From assembly GCA_023408815.1 (NCBI GenBank), contig JAEYJO010000052.1:75758-139757 (forward strand): 64,000 nucleotides of DNA, in the 5' to 3' direction. The position numbers and the translations under genes are program-made. Below the pieces are notes generated by a model that saw only the letters and a program-made list of their open reading frames with translations, made no database searches and had not been told where the DNA came from. Origin of the DNA: Bacillota bacterium (GTDB lineage: Bacteria > Bacillota > Clostridia > Lachnospirales > Lachnospiraceae). Of the stretch, positions 27,083 through 36,107 are shown one piece after another; the stretch's first letter is position 1, and every line of letters begins with the position of its first letter.

Positions 27083-27841
27083 TTACATAGCCTCTGCCAA
27101 CAGCTTGGACGTAATAATAATGTCATCGCATATATCCTGCTGCTCAATGTCAATCTGTCCCAGCTTCATCATTTCCAGTATGACCAGAAAGGTCACTATG
27201 ATTTCCATCTTGCTCCCTTGCTTCTCCAAAAGCTGCCTGAAACCGAAGCTCTTATGATTTTTCACGTATTCTATCACGTATCCTGTCTTAATATCCATAT
27301 CGATCTCATCTTTTTCGATTTTCCCGAAGGTACTTCTCACAGGATCAATCTTATCCTCCTGCCGCTTTATCATAAACCGGAAAATCTCGTGCAGCTTATT
27401 TAAATTGACATCTGCAAGCAGCGACTCATAGTCCACCGGCTGTCTGTAGTCCTCCACTTCCCTGGGCAGATGCTGCTGTCTGTAAAGTGCACGCTGGGCG
27501 TCCATCTGTCTGTCCTTCAATTCGAAGGACATATATTTATACATCTTATATTCTAACAGCTTCTGGACCAGCTCCTCACGGGGGTCCTCCTCCTCGCCTT
27601 CTTCGTTGATTTCCTTAGGCAGGAGCATCCTGCACTTAATGTCTATCAAAGTCGCAGCCATAACGAGGAATTCGCTCATTATGTTCATATCTTCGGTTTC
27701 CATATTCTTGATATAATCCAAATACTGGGCTGTTATCTCCACAATGGGTATATCGTATATGTCCACCTTATTCTTATCAATTAAATGCAAAAGCAGGTCC
27801 AGAGGACCTTCAAATACTTGCAGCTTAACCGGAATTGCCAT
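27083..27841 (-). CDS. scpA: Segregation and condensation protein A (kleisin)
   Basis: 252 residues from ATG 27841, preceded by GGGGTGG. The N-terminal kleisin motif is clear: VKLQVFEGPLDLLLHLIDKN, followed by VDIYDIPIVEITAQYLDYI and FLVMAATLIDIKCRMLLP. The C-terminal winged helix includes VIVTFLVILEMMKLGQI-type residues. ScpA closes the SMC ring for chromosome compaction. Upstream of it lies the inverted-repeat element at 27867-28024. Confidence 0.94.
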   Translation of the reverse strand: MAIPVKLQVFEGPLDLLLHLIDKNKVDIYDIPIVEITAQYLDYIKNMETEDMNIMSEFLVMAATLIDIKCRMLLPKEINEEGEEEDPREELVQKLLEYKMYKYMSFELKDRQMDAQRALYRQQHLPREVEDYRQPVDYESLLADVNLNKLHEIFRFMIKRQEDKIDPVRSTFGKIEKDEIDMDIKTGYVIEYVKNHKSFGFRQLLEKQGSKMEIIVTFLVILEMMKLGQIDIEQQDICDDIIITSKLLAEAM

Positions 27842-27866
27842 ATTCCACCCCAACCTTATAAATCAT

Positions 27867-28024
27867 GGTTACTGTGTAAACAGTAACAAATCTTGTCCGT
27901 TCAAAAACCGTATTTATAATTCTACATAAAAATTCCAATAATTTCAAGCATAATCATTTTATACCACATGCACCGCATGCCCGCCCGGCATGCCGCGTTA
28001 CTGTTCACTCCGTTCGCAGTAACC
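27867..28024. repeat. 158-bp element with terminal inverted repeats, MITE-like candidate
   Basis: It begins GGTTACTG (27867-27874) and ends CAGTAACC (28017-28024). The left end is itself a perfect hairpin (GTTACTGT 27868-27875 with ACAGTAAC 27880-27887). The right end is another (GTTACTG 27997-28003 with CAGTAAC 28017-28023). Next to it is a third hairpin, GCATGCC with GGCATGC (27975-27993). Most of the rest is AT-rich. It lies between scpA and a convergently placed stop codon and contains no gene. The MITE reading is inference from one copy. Confidence 0.5.
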
Positions 28025-28033
28025 ATCCCGCTC

Positions 28034-28903
28034 CTATCTTCGGCACAAATCGATGATAATAAGCTCTCCCGGATTAAATATCCTAATGGGAATCGTATGC
28101 ATTCCAAGCCCTCTGCTCACCACCATTACGGAGTCATCCTCCACGAACATACCTCCGTCATACTTAGGGAAAAAGCGGACCATCGGAGAAATCACTCCTC
28201 CGAGCCATGGAAGTCTCATCACTCCGCCGTGCAAATGTCCTGCCACAGTAAGGTCCGCTCCCCATTTTACATATTCTTTAAAATAATCCGGGTTGTGGGC
28301 AATCAAAAGCCTAAAAGCCCTGTCTTCCTTTTTTCCCAAAAGATTGTCAATATAACCTTCTTCCATGGTGTTTTGCTGAAATCGCTTATAATATTTTTTT
28401 CCTATCTCAAGCCCGAAAATTTCGATGTTGGTATCAGAAAGATAGACTTTGTCGTTTTCCAAAAGGCGGACGCCGCACCTGATCAGCTTTTCCTTGTATT
28501 CCTCATACAAATCCCCGTAAGCCTCTTTATATGTCTTAATCCGGTACTCATGATTCCCGTTCGCATAAAAAACAGGGTATTTCGATGCCAGATAGCTCAA
28601 AAGTTCTATCGGCTCTTCGTATTTCGTCTTCCTTTCAGCGGCTGTCACCATATCTCCGGCAATCAGAATAAAATCTGGCGAAGCCTCCTCCACCGCCTTT
28701 ATCAAATCTTCATTCTTATATCCGAAGCATTTATTATGCAGATCCGACAGTAAGACAATCCTGCTGTTTCTTAAAATCTTCTCTGAATGTATCACATATT
28801 CTCTCTTCACAAAACGAGTGCTGTCATAAATAATCGATATGACAAACGCCACGAGAAGCGCTATTTCAAGCACCCGTATAACAGTTGATCCCATCTCCGG
28901 CAT
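28034..28903 (-). CDS. Membrane-anchored metallophosphoesterase
   Basis: 289 residues from ATG 28903, chosen because GGAGG lies six bases before it. One N-terminal helix (about 8-26) anchors a calcineurin-like phosphoesterase. The metal-binding motifs appear in order: VLLSDLHNKCFG (DxH), ILIAGDMVTAAE (GD), VFYANGNHEYR (GNHE), LLIAHNPDYF (H) and VAGHLHGGVMRLPWLGG (GHxH). It resembles YkuE/YaeI-type lipid-headgroup or nucleotide phosphoesterases; the substrate is unknown. Confidence 0.9.
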   Translation of the reverse strand: MPEMGSTVIRVLEIALLVAFVISIIYDSTRFVKREYVIHSEKILRNSRIVLLSDLHNKCFGYKNEDLIKAVEEASPDFILIAGDMVTAAERKTKYEEPIELLSYLASKYPVFYANGNHEYRIKTYKEAYGDLYEEYKEKLIRCGVRLLENDKVYLSDTNIEIFGLEIGKKYYKRFQQNTMEEGYIDNLLGKKEDRAFRLLIAHNPDYFKEYVKWGADLTVAGHLHGGVMRLPWLGGVISPMVRFFPKYDGGMFVEDDSVMVVSRGLGMHTIPIRIFNPGELIIIDLCRR

Positions 28904-28980
28904 CTCATTCCTCCATCCACCAGACCTTTTTGCCGGCATTTTCATACCAGCCATTCCTTAGTGTACCACATTTTCTCAAA

Positions 28981-30144
28981 TTATAAAAGGAAATAGCGAA
29001 TCGTCTTTATCACATAGTCTTTATATCCGGCTTTATCCACTGCCTTGGCCGCAACGATGGATATGCTTCCTATTCTCTGTCCGCCCAGCTGGTAAACCGC
29101 CTCACCGATCGCCTGCCCCTCCTCTATCGGAGCTTCTATCTGGGCCGGAAGGCTGATAGTCTTCTCTATTTCCGTCAGGTTATTTCCTTTGGTATCCAAA
29201 TATCTGAACTCTCCGGCATAGCTCAAGTTGACAGTATCATCCACGCCACCCTTGATAAGCTGTGCAGGCAGGGCATCTTTATTCTCATCCACATAAATGT
29301 TGCTCACACTATAGCCGTAGTTGAGCAGCGACATCGCATCCTGAAATCTTACCTTATTATCCGGAGCCGCCATAACTACCGCTATTAATTCAATACCGTC
29401 CTTATTGGCAGTCGCGGAAAGACAGTATTTCGCCTTGTTCGTGGAACCTGTCTTCAGTCCCGTGGCCCATTCATACTGCTTTAAAAGCTTGTTAGTGCTG
29501 GACAGCGTAAAAGTTGAGGTTCCCTGTCTCGTCACATGAGAAATATCCTCCATCCAAATCTGCGTATAATCCAGTACCTCTGGATACTTGGTTATCAGTT
29601 CCCTCGACATAATCGCCACGTCTCTGGCCGAAGTGTAATGAGTATCCGAATCCGAAAGCCCGCAGCTGTCCTCAAAATGCGTATGATCCATACGCAGTTC
29701 TTCCGCCCTCTGGTTCATCAGCTTCACAAATTCAGCCTCGCTTCCTGCAATGTACTCCGCCACCGCCACACAGGCGTCGTTTCCCGATGCCACAGCGATA
29801 CACTTTATCAGGGTCTCTAAGGTCTGTACCTCTCCTTCCTCCAAGAACACTTGGGAACCGCCCATGGATTTGGCATATGCGCTAGTCATGATCTGATCAT
29901 CCAAATGTATTCTTCCCGACTTGAGATGATCGAAAATAATCAACAGCGTCATAATCTTCGTTATGCTGGCAGGACTCTTTTCCGCATCTGCCTCTTGTTC
30001 GCAGATGATCTGCCCTGTAGAAGCTTCTATCAATATGTAAGAAGGCGCGGATACCTCCGGCACCGCCCTCGCGTAAAGTATGGAGGAGAAAAACAAGCAG
30101 ATACTGAACCCGTAGCAAATAGCAGCTTTCACCAATTTCTTCAC
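28981..30144 (-). CDS. D-alanyl-D-alanine carboxypeptidase (second paralogue)
   Basis: 387 residues from GTG 30144, preceded by AGGAG; upstream in-frame sequence has no site. The signal peptide spans 1-26 (cleavage near ARA). S11 motifs are SITKIMTLLI (SxxK, near 58), ASGNDACVAVAEY (SGN, near 122) and LKTGSTNKAKYC (KTG, near 232). A beta-sandwich domain follows and there is a short hydrophobic C-terminal end that may associate with the membrane. It is the second DD-carboxypeptidase within 5 kb, and the sequences are clearly divergent. Confidence 0.93.
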   Translation of the reverse strand: MKKLVKAAICYGFSICLFFSSILYARAVPEVSAPSYILIEASTGQIICEQEADAEKSPASITKIMTLLIIFDHLKSGRIHLDDQIMTSAYAKSMGGSQVFLEEGEVQTLETLIKCIAVASGNDACVAVAEYIAGSEAEFVKLMNQRAEELRMDHTHFEDSCGLSDSDTHYTSARDVAIMSRELITKYPEVLDYTQIWMEDISHVTRQGTSTFTLSSTNKLLKQYEWATGLKTGSTNKAKYCLSATANKDGIELIAVVMAAPDNKVRFQDAMSLLNYGYSVSNIYVDENKDALPAQLIKGGVDDTVNLSYAGEFRYLDTKGNNLTEIEKTISLPAQIEAPIEEGQAIGEAVYQLGGQRIGSISIVAAKAVDKAGYKDYVIKTIRYFLL

Positions 30145-30184
30145 AATACACACTCCTGTCAGGTGTTCTACTACTATAAATATA

Positions 30185-30214
30185 AAAAAGCGATTCTGTT
30201 TAGAACCGCTTTTT
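30185..30214 (-). terminator. Terminator after the CmpB-like gene
   Basis: AAAAAGCGATTC (30185-30196) pairs with GAACCGCTTTTT (30203-30214) with one mismatch. On the minus strand it ends in a run of six T. It overlaps the stop codon of the gene at 30213. Confidence 0.8.
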
Positions 30215-30806
30215 AATACCATCTTGTTTTAAAGTTTTCATATTTATCCATCCATCTGTCCTTCTGTCCGCGTATATCGATGCGAAACGCGCGAGTCAGC
30301 TGAATAATATAATCCACAGTAACGACGGCGAGTATCAGCCCGCACACCCGGCTTCCCATGGAAAAGCTCAGGCTGTCGATAAAGCCTATCACTTTCGAAT
30401 GCAAAAAAGTGATGATGAATACCGCATACAAGCCCCATGCGGCCGTACTTTCCAGGCATATGATGCCTTTGTAATTACATGGCTTATCATTATAATCCCA
30501 CCAAACTTCTCCGAACAGCTTAAGCATGAGCTTTCCTACTAAAAATTCAAAAATAGTCGCCATTACAGCTCCCGCCAGATACAATCCGAAGAGATGGCCG
30601 TTTAACGGATGGAGTATGGTATATCCTATCACCGCACCAAAGCCGTAAATCGGACAAAAAGGACTCTTTGCGAACCCTCTGTTCGTCAGCCTTTTGTTGC
30701 ACAATGACATGTATATGGATTCTACCAGCCAACCCAGCATGCTGTAGATTACGAATGCTGAAACAAAATGATAAATATCCGTTCCCAGTATTTCTCTTGT
30801 CCACAT
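30213..30806 (-). CDS. CmpB-like membrane protein ('putative ABC transporter permease')
   Basis: 197 residues from ATG 30806, with GGGG 8 bases upstream. Four to five hydrophobic helices occur. The family pattern SMLGWLVESIYMSLCNKRLT followed by NRGFAKSPFCPIYGFGAVIG is characteristic of the CmpB group (PF06541), common in Clostridia. Despite the database name there is no evidence of transport in the sequence. It is a single-gene unit with a terminator; rpsU lies upstream in the same direction. Confidence 0.82.
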   Translation of the reverse strand: MWTREILGTDIYHFVSAFVIYSMLGWLVESIYMSLCNKRLTNRGFAKSPFCPIYGFGAVIGYTILHPLNGHLFGLYLAGAVMATIFEFLVGKLMLKLFGEVWWDYNDKPCNYKGIICLESTAAWGLYAVFIITFLHSKVIGFIDSLSFSMGSRVCGLILAVVTVDYIIQLTRAFRIDIRGQKDRWMDKYENFKTRWY

Positions 30807-30840
30807 ATCGAATTCCCCGCTATAAGATATATCATAGTGT

Positions 30841-30859
30841 AAAAAGCGGACAAGTCCGC
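30841..30859 (-). terminator. Short terminator-like hairpin after rpsU
   Basis: On the minus strand GCGGA-CTTG-TCCGC is followed by TTTTT. The stem is only five pairs, so efficiency would be limited. Confidence 0.4.
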
Positions 30860-30866
30860 ATCCATT

Positions 30867-30900
30867 GTTATATAATAGGAGCACTTTCCTATTATATAAC
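30867..30900. promoter_or_regulatory. Perfect 13-bp inverted repeat between rpsU and CmpB-like gene
   Basis: GTTATATAATAGG (30867-30879) and CCTATTATATAAC (30888-30900) are exact complements with an 8-nt spacer. A related, less perfect copy is at 51792-51814. There is no T-run, so an operator or a small palindromic repeat is more likely than a terminator. Confidence 0.5.
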
Positions 30901-30901
30901 A

Positions 30902-30929
30902 AAGTCCTTGATTAAAAAACCAAGGACTT
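30902..30929 (-). terminator. Hairpin just downstream of rpsU
   Basis: AAGTCCTTG (30902-30910) pairs exactly with CAAGGACTT (30921-30929) with a 10-nt loop, 13 bases after the rpsU stop. Only a weak T-rich tail follows on the minus strand. Confidence 0.5.
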
Positions 30930-30942
30930 GCCGTTCACACAA

Positions 30943-31119
30943 TTAATTATATTTACGTTTTCTTGCTGCTTCAGATTTCTTCTTACGTTTTACGCTTGGC
31001 TTCTCGTAATGCTCTCTCTTACGAATTTCCTGCTGAATTCCAGCTTTCGCACAACTTCTTTTGAAGCGACGTAAAGCGCTATCCAAAGTCTCGTTTTCTT
31101 TTACGATTACGTTTGACAT
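30943..31119 (-). CDS. rpsU: 30S ribosomal protein S21
   Basis: 58 residues, too short to appear in most gene screens. The start MSNVIVKENETLDSALRRFK and the middle RSCAKAGIQQEIRKREHYEK match S21 throughout, ending in a very basic tail (KRKKKSEAARKRKYN). S21 sits near the 3' end of 16S rRNA and aids initiation. GGAGG lies upstream of the ATG. It has its own strong promoter and a leader of about 95 nt containing a hairpin (GCATAA with TTATGC) that could serve autoregulation; that part is inferred. Confidence 0.96.
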   Translation of the reverse strand: MSNVIVKENETLDSALRRFKRSCAKAGIQQEIRKREHYEKPSVKRKKKSEAARKRKYN

Positions 31120-31220
31120 TCCTACACCCGACCTCCCTTCAGTCCCTTCCTAGCAACACGACTGATTGGGTTTATTCTATTACGCATAAATATGCTTACA
31201 TATCTTTATGCACAATAATG

Positions 31221-31248
31221 ATTATATCACATTTTTTTGAGCAGTCAA
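31221..31248 (-). promoter_or_regulatory. Strong promoter for rpsU
   Basis: On the minus strand: TTGACT (31248-31243), 16-bp spacer, TATAAT (31226-31221). It begins 10 bases beyond the alaS stop codon, so rpsU can be expressed independently of alaS. Confidence 0.85.
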
Positions 31249-31257
31249 CCTATTTTT

Positions 31258-33903
31258 TTAAATTATTTGCGTTTCAAGCACTTTTTTGGATTCTGTGATC
31301 GCTGCATCGATGCCTTCCGGATTCTTGCCGCCTGCCTGAGCCATGTTCGGACGACCACCGCCGCCGCCGCCAACTAAGGCTGCGATTCCTTTTATCAGAT
31401 TGCCCGCATGTGCTCCCTTCGCTACCGCACCTTCTGTCGCCATAGCTACCAGATTCACCTTGCCTGCTTCCTCGGATAAGAGAACAACAACACCTTCCTT
31501 AAGCTTCGCCTTCAGCTGGTCGCCGAGATCCCGCAGACCGTTCATATCCACACCGGATACCTTGGCAGACAGAAGCTTCACACCCTTAATTTCTTTCACC
31601 TGATCCATGACATCGCCAAGAGCTTCCTTGGCAGCCTTGCTCTTCAAGGATTCATTTTCGCTTTGCAGTGCTTTTATATCCGCCAACAGATGCTCCAGCT
31701 TTTCCACAAGGGAAGCAGGCGTCGCCTTTACTGCTTTCGCTGCCTCCTCCAAAGTCTTTTCTAACTCCGCATAATAATGGAATACACCGGCTCCCGTCAG
31801 CGCTTCGATTCTTCTTACACCTGCCGCAACGCCGTTTTCGGATATGATTTTAAATGCAGATATCGCTCCTGTGTTAGCTACATGAGTACCGCCGCACAAT
31901 TCAGTGGAGAAATCACCCATTTTAACAACGCGCACCGTTTCTCCGTATTTCTCTCCGAACAAAGCCATCGCACCGCTCTTCTTCGCTTCCTCTATCGTCA
32001 TGATACTCGTAAGTACGGGCAGCGACTGTTCGATTTTCTCATTTACAAGCTGCTCTACCTTTGCAATTTCTTCCTCCGTCATGGCGGAAAAATGGCTGAA
32101 ATCGAAACGGAGTCTGTCCCCGTCTACAAAAGAACCAGCCTGTTCTACATGAGTGCCTAACACCGTTCGCAACGCCTTCTGGAGCAGATGGGTGGCGCTG
32201 TGGTTTTTGCATGTATCCGCTCTTCTTTGCTCGTCCACAGATAAAGTCACTTTATCCCCTATTTTGAACATGCCTTTTTTTACTTTGCCGATATGTCCTA
32301 CCTTACCGCCAAACAGCTTCACCGTATCCACTACTTCGAATTCGGAGTCTCCGGCATAGATTATGCCGATATCTGCACTCTGGCCGCCCATGGTCGCATA
32401 GAAGGGCGTCTCTTCCACGAATATAGTTCCCATCTCACCGTCCGTCAGGGCCTCTGCCAGCTCTGCCTCCGTGGTAAGCACGGTAATCCTGGAATCGTGC
32501 ACCAGTCCGTCGTAGCCTACGAACTGAGTCGTAACTGCAGGATCTATGGACTCGTATACCGTAACGTCGGCTCCCATATAGTTAGTAACCTTGCGCGCCG
32601 CACGAGCCTTTACCTTCTGTTCCTGCATCGCTTCCGCAAAGCTTTTTTCATCCACCGTAAAACCTTTTTCTTCTAAGATTTCCTTCGTCAGATCGAGAGG
32701 GAAACCGTAAGTGTCGTATAATTTGAATGCATCCTCTCCGGCAAGCTCCTTTACGCCGTCCTTTTCCATGGAAGCCTGCATCTCAGCGAGTATGACAAGT
32801 CCCTGATCGATGGTCTTGTTAAATTTCGCTTCTTCCTGAGTGAGCACGTTGAAAATAAAATCTTTCTTCTCTTCCAATTCAGGATAGCCGTCCTTGCTTC
32901 CCTCTATTACCGTCTTGCTCAAATCCGCAAGAAACTGTCCTTCAATTCCCAAAAGCCGTCCATGTCTTGCCGCACGGCGGATAATACGCCGCAGCACATA
33001 GCCCCGTCCTTCGTTGGTAGGCATAATTCCGTCAGAAATCATAAACGACGCGGAACGGATATGGTCGGTAACGATGCGGATAGATACGTCCCATTCATAT
33101 TTCTTCTTATATTCCTTGCCCGAAATCTCGCATACCTTGCTGCTAAGCGCCTGAATGGTATCTATATCGAAAATAGAATCCACATCCTGCACCACTGTCG
33201 CCAGTCTTTCCAGTCCCATTCCCGTATCGATATTTTTCTGTTCAAGCTCCGTATAATTGCCTTTGCCGTCGCTTTCGAACTGGGTAAACACGTTGTTCCA
33301 CACCTCAATATAGCGATCGCACTCACAGCCCACCTTACAGTCGGGCTTTCCGCAGCCGTATTTCTCTCCCCGGTCATAATAAATTTCAGAACAGGGACCA
33401 CAGGGACCGGAACCGTGCTCCCAGAAGTTATCTTCCTTTCCAAAACGGTAAATGTTCTCTGCCGGGATTCCGATTTCTTTGTTCCATATATCGAAGGCCT
33501 CATCGTCCTCCAGATATACGGAAGGATATAGTCTGCCCGCTTCCAAACCTACTACCTCTGTGAGAAACTCCCAGCTCCAGGCGATGGCTTCATGTTTAAA
33601 GTAGTCGCCGAAGGAGAAATTGCCTAACATCTCGAAAAAGGTGCCGTGGCGGGCAGTTTTTCCTATATTTTCAATATCTCCGGTACGGATACACTTCTGG
33701 CAGGTCGTCACCCTCTTCCTCGGAGGAATCTCCTGTCCCGTAAAATACGGTTTTAAGGGCGCCATGCCGGAATTGATCAACAATAAACTATTGTCGTTAT
33801 GGGGCACCAGCGAAAAGCTCTTCATCGCCAGATGTTCTTTCCCTTCAAAAAATTCAAGAAACATCTTTCTAAGTTCGTTCACTCCATACTGTTTCATTTC
33901 CAT
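31258..33903 (-). CDS. alaS: Alanyl-tRNA synthetase
   Basis: 881 residues, the usual bacterial length. Class II catalytic core: LLLINSGMAPLKPYFTGQ, RVTTCQKCIRTGDIENIG, ARHGTFFEMLGNFSFGDYF. GMGLERLATV marks class II motif 3. The editing domain shows HSATHLLQKALR and CGGTHVANTGAIS with the zinc-ligand residues. The C-Ala domain ends in GGGGGGRPNMAQAGG. It charges tRNA-Ala and clears mischarged Ser or Gly. AAAGG precedes the ATG. It is 17 bases downstream of the glycyl-tRNA synthetase gene. Confidence 0.98.
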   Translation of the reverse strand: MEMKQYGVNELRKMFLEFFEGKEHLAMKSFSLVPHNDNSLLLINSGMAPLKPYFTGQEIPPRKRVTTCQKCIRTGDIENIGKTARHGTFFEMLGNFSFGDYFKHEAIAWSWEFLTEVVGLEAGRLYPSVYLEDDEAFDIWNKEIGIPAENIYRFGKEDNFWEHGSGPCGPCSEIYYDRGEKYGCGKPDCKVGCECDRYIEVWNNVFTQFESDGKGNYTELEQKNIDTGMGLERLATVVQDVDSIFDIDTIQALSSKVCEISGKEYKKKYEWDVSIRIVTDHIRSASFMISDGIMPTNEGRGYVLRRIIRRAARHGRLLGIEGQFLADLSKTVIEGSKDGYPELEEKKDFIFNVLTQEEAKFNKTIDQGLVILAEMQASMEKDGVKELAGEDAFKLYDTYGFPLDLTKEILEEKGFTVDEKSFAEAMQEQKVKARAARKVTNYMGADVTVYESIDPAVTTQFVGYDGLVHDSRITVLTTEAELAEALTDGEMGTIFVEETPFYATMGGQSADIGIIYAGDSEFEVVDTVKLFGGKVGHIGKVKKGMFKIGDKVTLSVDEQRRADTCKNHSATHLLQKALRTVLGTHVEQAGSFVDGDRLRFDFSHFSAMTEEEIAKVEQLVNEKIEQSLPVLTSIMTIEEAKKSGAMALFGEKYGETVRVVKMGDFSTELCGGTHVANTGAISAFKIISENGVAAGVRRIEALTGAGVFHYYAELEKTLEEAAKAVKATPASLVEKLEHLLADIKALQSENESLKSKAAKEALGDVMDQVKEIKGVKLLSAKVSGVDMNGLRDLGDQLKAKLKEGVVVLLSEEAGKVNLVAMATEGAVAKGAHAGNLIKGIAALVGGGGGGRPNMAQAGGKNPEGIDAAITESKKVLETQII

Positions 33904-33920
33904 AATCCTTTCTTTCGTCC

Positions 33921-35309
33921 TTAAAAGGTAAATTTATCCGCAAAATATGCATCGAGGTCAGCAATGGCCACGCGCTCCTGATCCATGGAATCACGGAAGC
34001 GTACGGTAACGCAATTGTCTGTCTCTGATTCGAAATCATAAGTAATACAGAACGGAGTTCCTATCTCATCCTGTCTGCGGTATCTTTTTCCGATATTTCC
34101 TCTGTCGTCAAACTCGCAGTTATATTTCCTTGACAACTCAAGGAATATTTTCTCTGCGCCTTCGTTTAACTTCTTGGACAGCGGAAGCACTCCGATCTTA
34201 ACCGGAGCCAGCGCCGGATGGAAATGAAGTACGGTTCGCACATCGCCTTCTCCGATTTCCTCTTCATCGTAGGCCGCACAAAGAAAAGCCAAAACTACGC
34301 GGTCCGCGCCGAGAGACGGCTCAATAACATAGGGTACGTATCTTATGTTCTTCTGATCATCAAAATATGTCAAATCCTGCCCCGAGGTATTCTGGTGCTG
34401 GGTAAGATCATAATCGGTCCTATCTGCGATTCCCCACAGTTCGCCCCATCCGAAGGGGAATAAGAACTCGATATCCGTAGTGGCCTTGGAGTAGAAAGAA
34501 AGTTCCTCCTTATCGTGGTCTCTGACGCGCATCTCTTCGTCCTTCATGCCGAGCGTCTTCAGCCAGTCGATACAGAACTGCTTCCAGTAAGCGAACCACT
34601 CCAGATCCGTATCCGGCTCGCAGAAAAATTCCATCTCCATCTGCTCGAATTCTCTTGTGCGGAAAGTGAAATTACCCGGTGTGATTTCGTTACGGAATGA
34701 CTTTCCTACCTGACCGATACCGAAGGGAATCTTCTTTCTGGATGTTCTCTGTACGTTCTTAAAATTCACAAAGATGCCCTGTGCGGTTTCCGGTCTTAAG
34801 TAAACTGTGTTCTTCGCATCCTCCGTCACTCCCTGAAAGGTCTTGAACATCAGATTGAACTGGCGGATGTCTGTGAAATTATGTTTGCCGCAGGTAGGAC
34901 AGGGTATCTTGTTGTCTTCGATAAACTGCTTCATTTTCTCCTGAGACCAGCCGTCTACGGAGCCATCCAAAGCAACATTATATTCTGCTGCATAATCCTC
35001 GATAATTTTATCTGCCCGGAACCGCTCGTGACATTCCTTGCAGTCCATCAAAGGATCCGAGAAACCTCCCAGGTGTCCCGAAGCTACCCAAGTCTGGGGA
35101 TTCATGAGTATTGCGCAGTCTACACCCACATTGTACTGGTTCTCCATGATGAATTTCTGCCACCACGCACGTTTCACGTTGTTCTTCAGTTCCACACCAA
35201 GGTTACCATAGTCCCATGTATTGGCAAGCCCGCCGTAAATCTCAGAGCCGGGATATACAAATCCTCTCGCTTTCGCCAGTGCTACTATTTTCTCCATTGT
35301 TTTTTCCAT
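33921..35309 (-). CDS. glyQS: Glycyl-tRNA synthetase (dimeric type)
   Basis: 462 residues in one chain, the alpha2 (eukaryote-like) type rather than separate GlyQ/GlyS. Motifs: ARGFVYPGSEIYGGLANTWD at the N-terminus, YLRPETAQGIFVNFKNVQ, FGIGQVGKSFRNEITP, FRTREFEQMEMEFF, and at the C-terminus an anticodon-binding domain (APVKIGVLPLSKKLNEGAEK; RYRRQDEIGTPFCITYD). A CPTCGK segment marks the zinc-like insertion. AGGAGG precedes the ATG. It is followed closely by alaS, giving a two-synthetase transcription unit. Confidence 0.97.
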   Translation of the reverse strand: MEKTMEKIVALAKARGFVYPGSEIYGGLANTWDYGNLGVELKNNVKRAWWQKFIMENQYNVGVDCAILMNPQTWVASGHLGGFSDPLMDCKECHERFRADKIIEDYAAEYNVALDGSVDGWSQEKMKQFIEDNKIPCPTCGKHNFTDIRQFNLMFKTFQGVTEDAKNTVYLRPETAQGIFVNFKNVQRTSRKKIPFGIGQVGKSFRNEITPGNFTFRTREFEQMEMEFFCEPDTDLEWFAYWKQFCIDWLKTLGMKDEEMRVRDHDKEELSFYSKATTDIEFLFPFGWGELWGIADRTDYDLTQHQNTSGQDLTYFDDQKNIRYVPYVIEPSLGADRVVLAFLCAAYDEEEIGEGDVRTVLHFHPALAPVKIGVLPLSKKLNEGAEKIFLELSRKYNCEFDDRGNIGKRYRRQDEIGTPFCITYDFESETDNCVTVRFRDSMDQERVAIADLDAYFADKFTF

Positions 35310-35344
35310 GATTACACCCTCCTGCCCGTTTTTACGGTACTTTT

Positions 35345-35983
35345 TTATTTAAAAACAATATAATACTTTCCCAAACTTTCCCCATTTTCGTCCGTCTGCA
35401 TAGCCGCCTCGTTCTTGCCCAAGGAAACTACATCGTCGCCGAAATACAAAATTTTCCCGAAGGTCTCCACGCGAAACGGCACCTCAGAAATCAATATGTG
35501 ATTTTCTCCCATGCCAAGAAGCTCTTGTTTTCCTATATTTTCCTCTTCATTCTCCGCACTCGTTAAGGTTACGTCCAGCGAATGACCCGCGTCATAGGCT
35601 TCCCTCACGGTTCCGATAAATAGCTGCCTGCTGTCAAATTGGTTGGAATTATAATCCGTATATGCCTCCGCAGACGGATATTTCATCGTTACTGTAATGA
35701 CTCCATTCTTATTTTCGAATTTATCCACGGATATATCCCGCTCCGAATCCCGGTTATACTCCGCGACCTCAGAAAGAATCATGCTTCGCAAATCATCTTC
35801 AATATAATAATCGGCGGAAAAATCCTCCGTTATCGTCTCCATTATGCTGCCGTCTTTTAGGACTTCCATCACCGTATTGGATGAGGCTGCCGCCTGTGCC
35901 TTGCTGTCTGTATCGCTTTCCCCACATCCCCATAAAGAGAGCCCCGCAAAAAGAACTCCCGCTATCGCTCCTATTTTACGCAT
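35345..35983 (-). CDS. Lipoprotein of unknown function
   Basis: 212 residues from ATG 35983, with GGAGG nine bases upstream; earlier in-frame ATGs exist. The signal peptide ends in the lipobox LSLWGC (Cys 20), so the mature protein should be lipid-anchored outside the membrane. The remaining 190 residues are acidic, with no domain I recognise. GKYYIVFK closes the protein. It lies upstream of glyQS in the same direction. Confidence 0.75.
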   Translation of the reverse strand: MRKIGAIAGVLFAGLSLWGCGESDTDSKAQAAASSNTVMEVLKDGSIMETITEDFSADYYIEDDLRSMILSEVAEYNRDSERDISVDKFENKNGVITVTMKYPSAEAYTDYNSNQFDSRQLFIGTVREAYDAGHSLDVTLTSAENEEENIGKQELLGMGENHILISEVPFRVETFGKILYFGDDVVSLGKNEAAMQTDENGESLGKYYIVFK

Positions 35984-36107
35984 TATTTTCGTCCTCCGAC
36001 ACCGGACATTCTTCTCCATGTCCGTCTCTTTCTTTACTACATTTACATTCACAATATTATAGCTGACTTAAGTTCGTTTTTCAATATATAAATTACGCCA
36101 AAGCATT

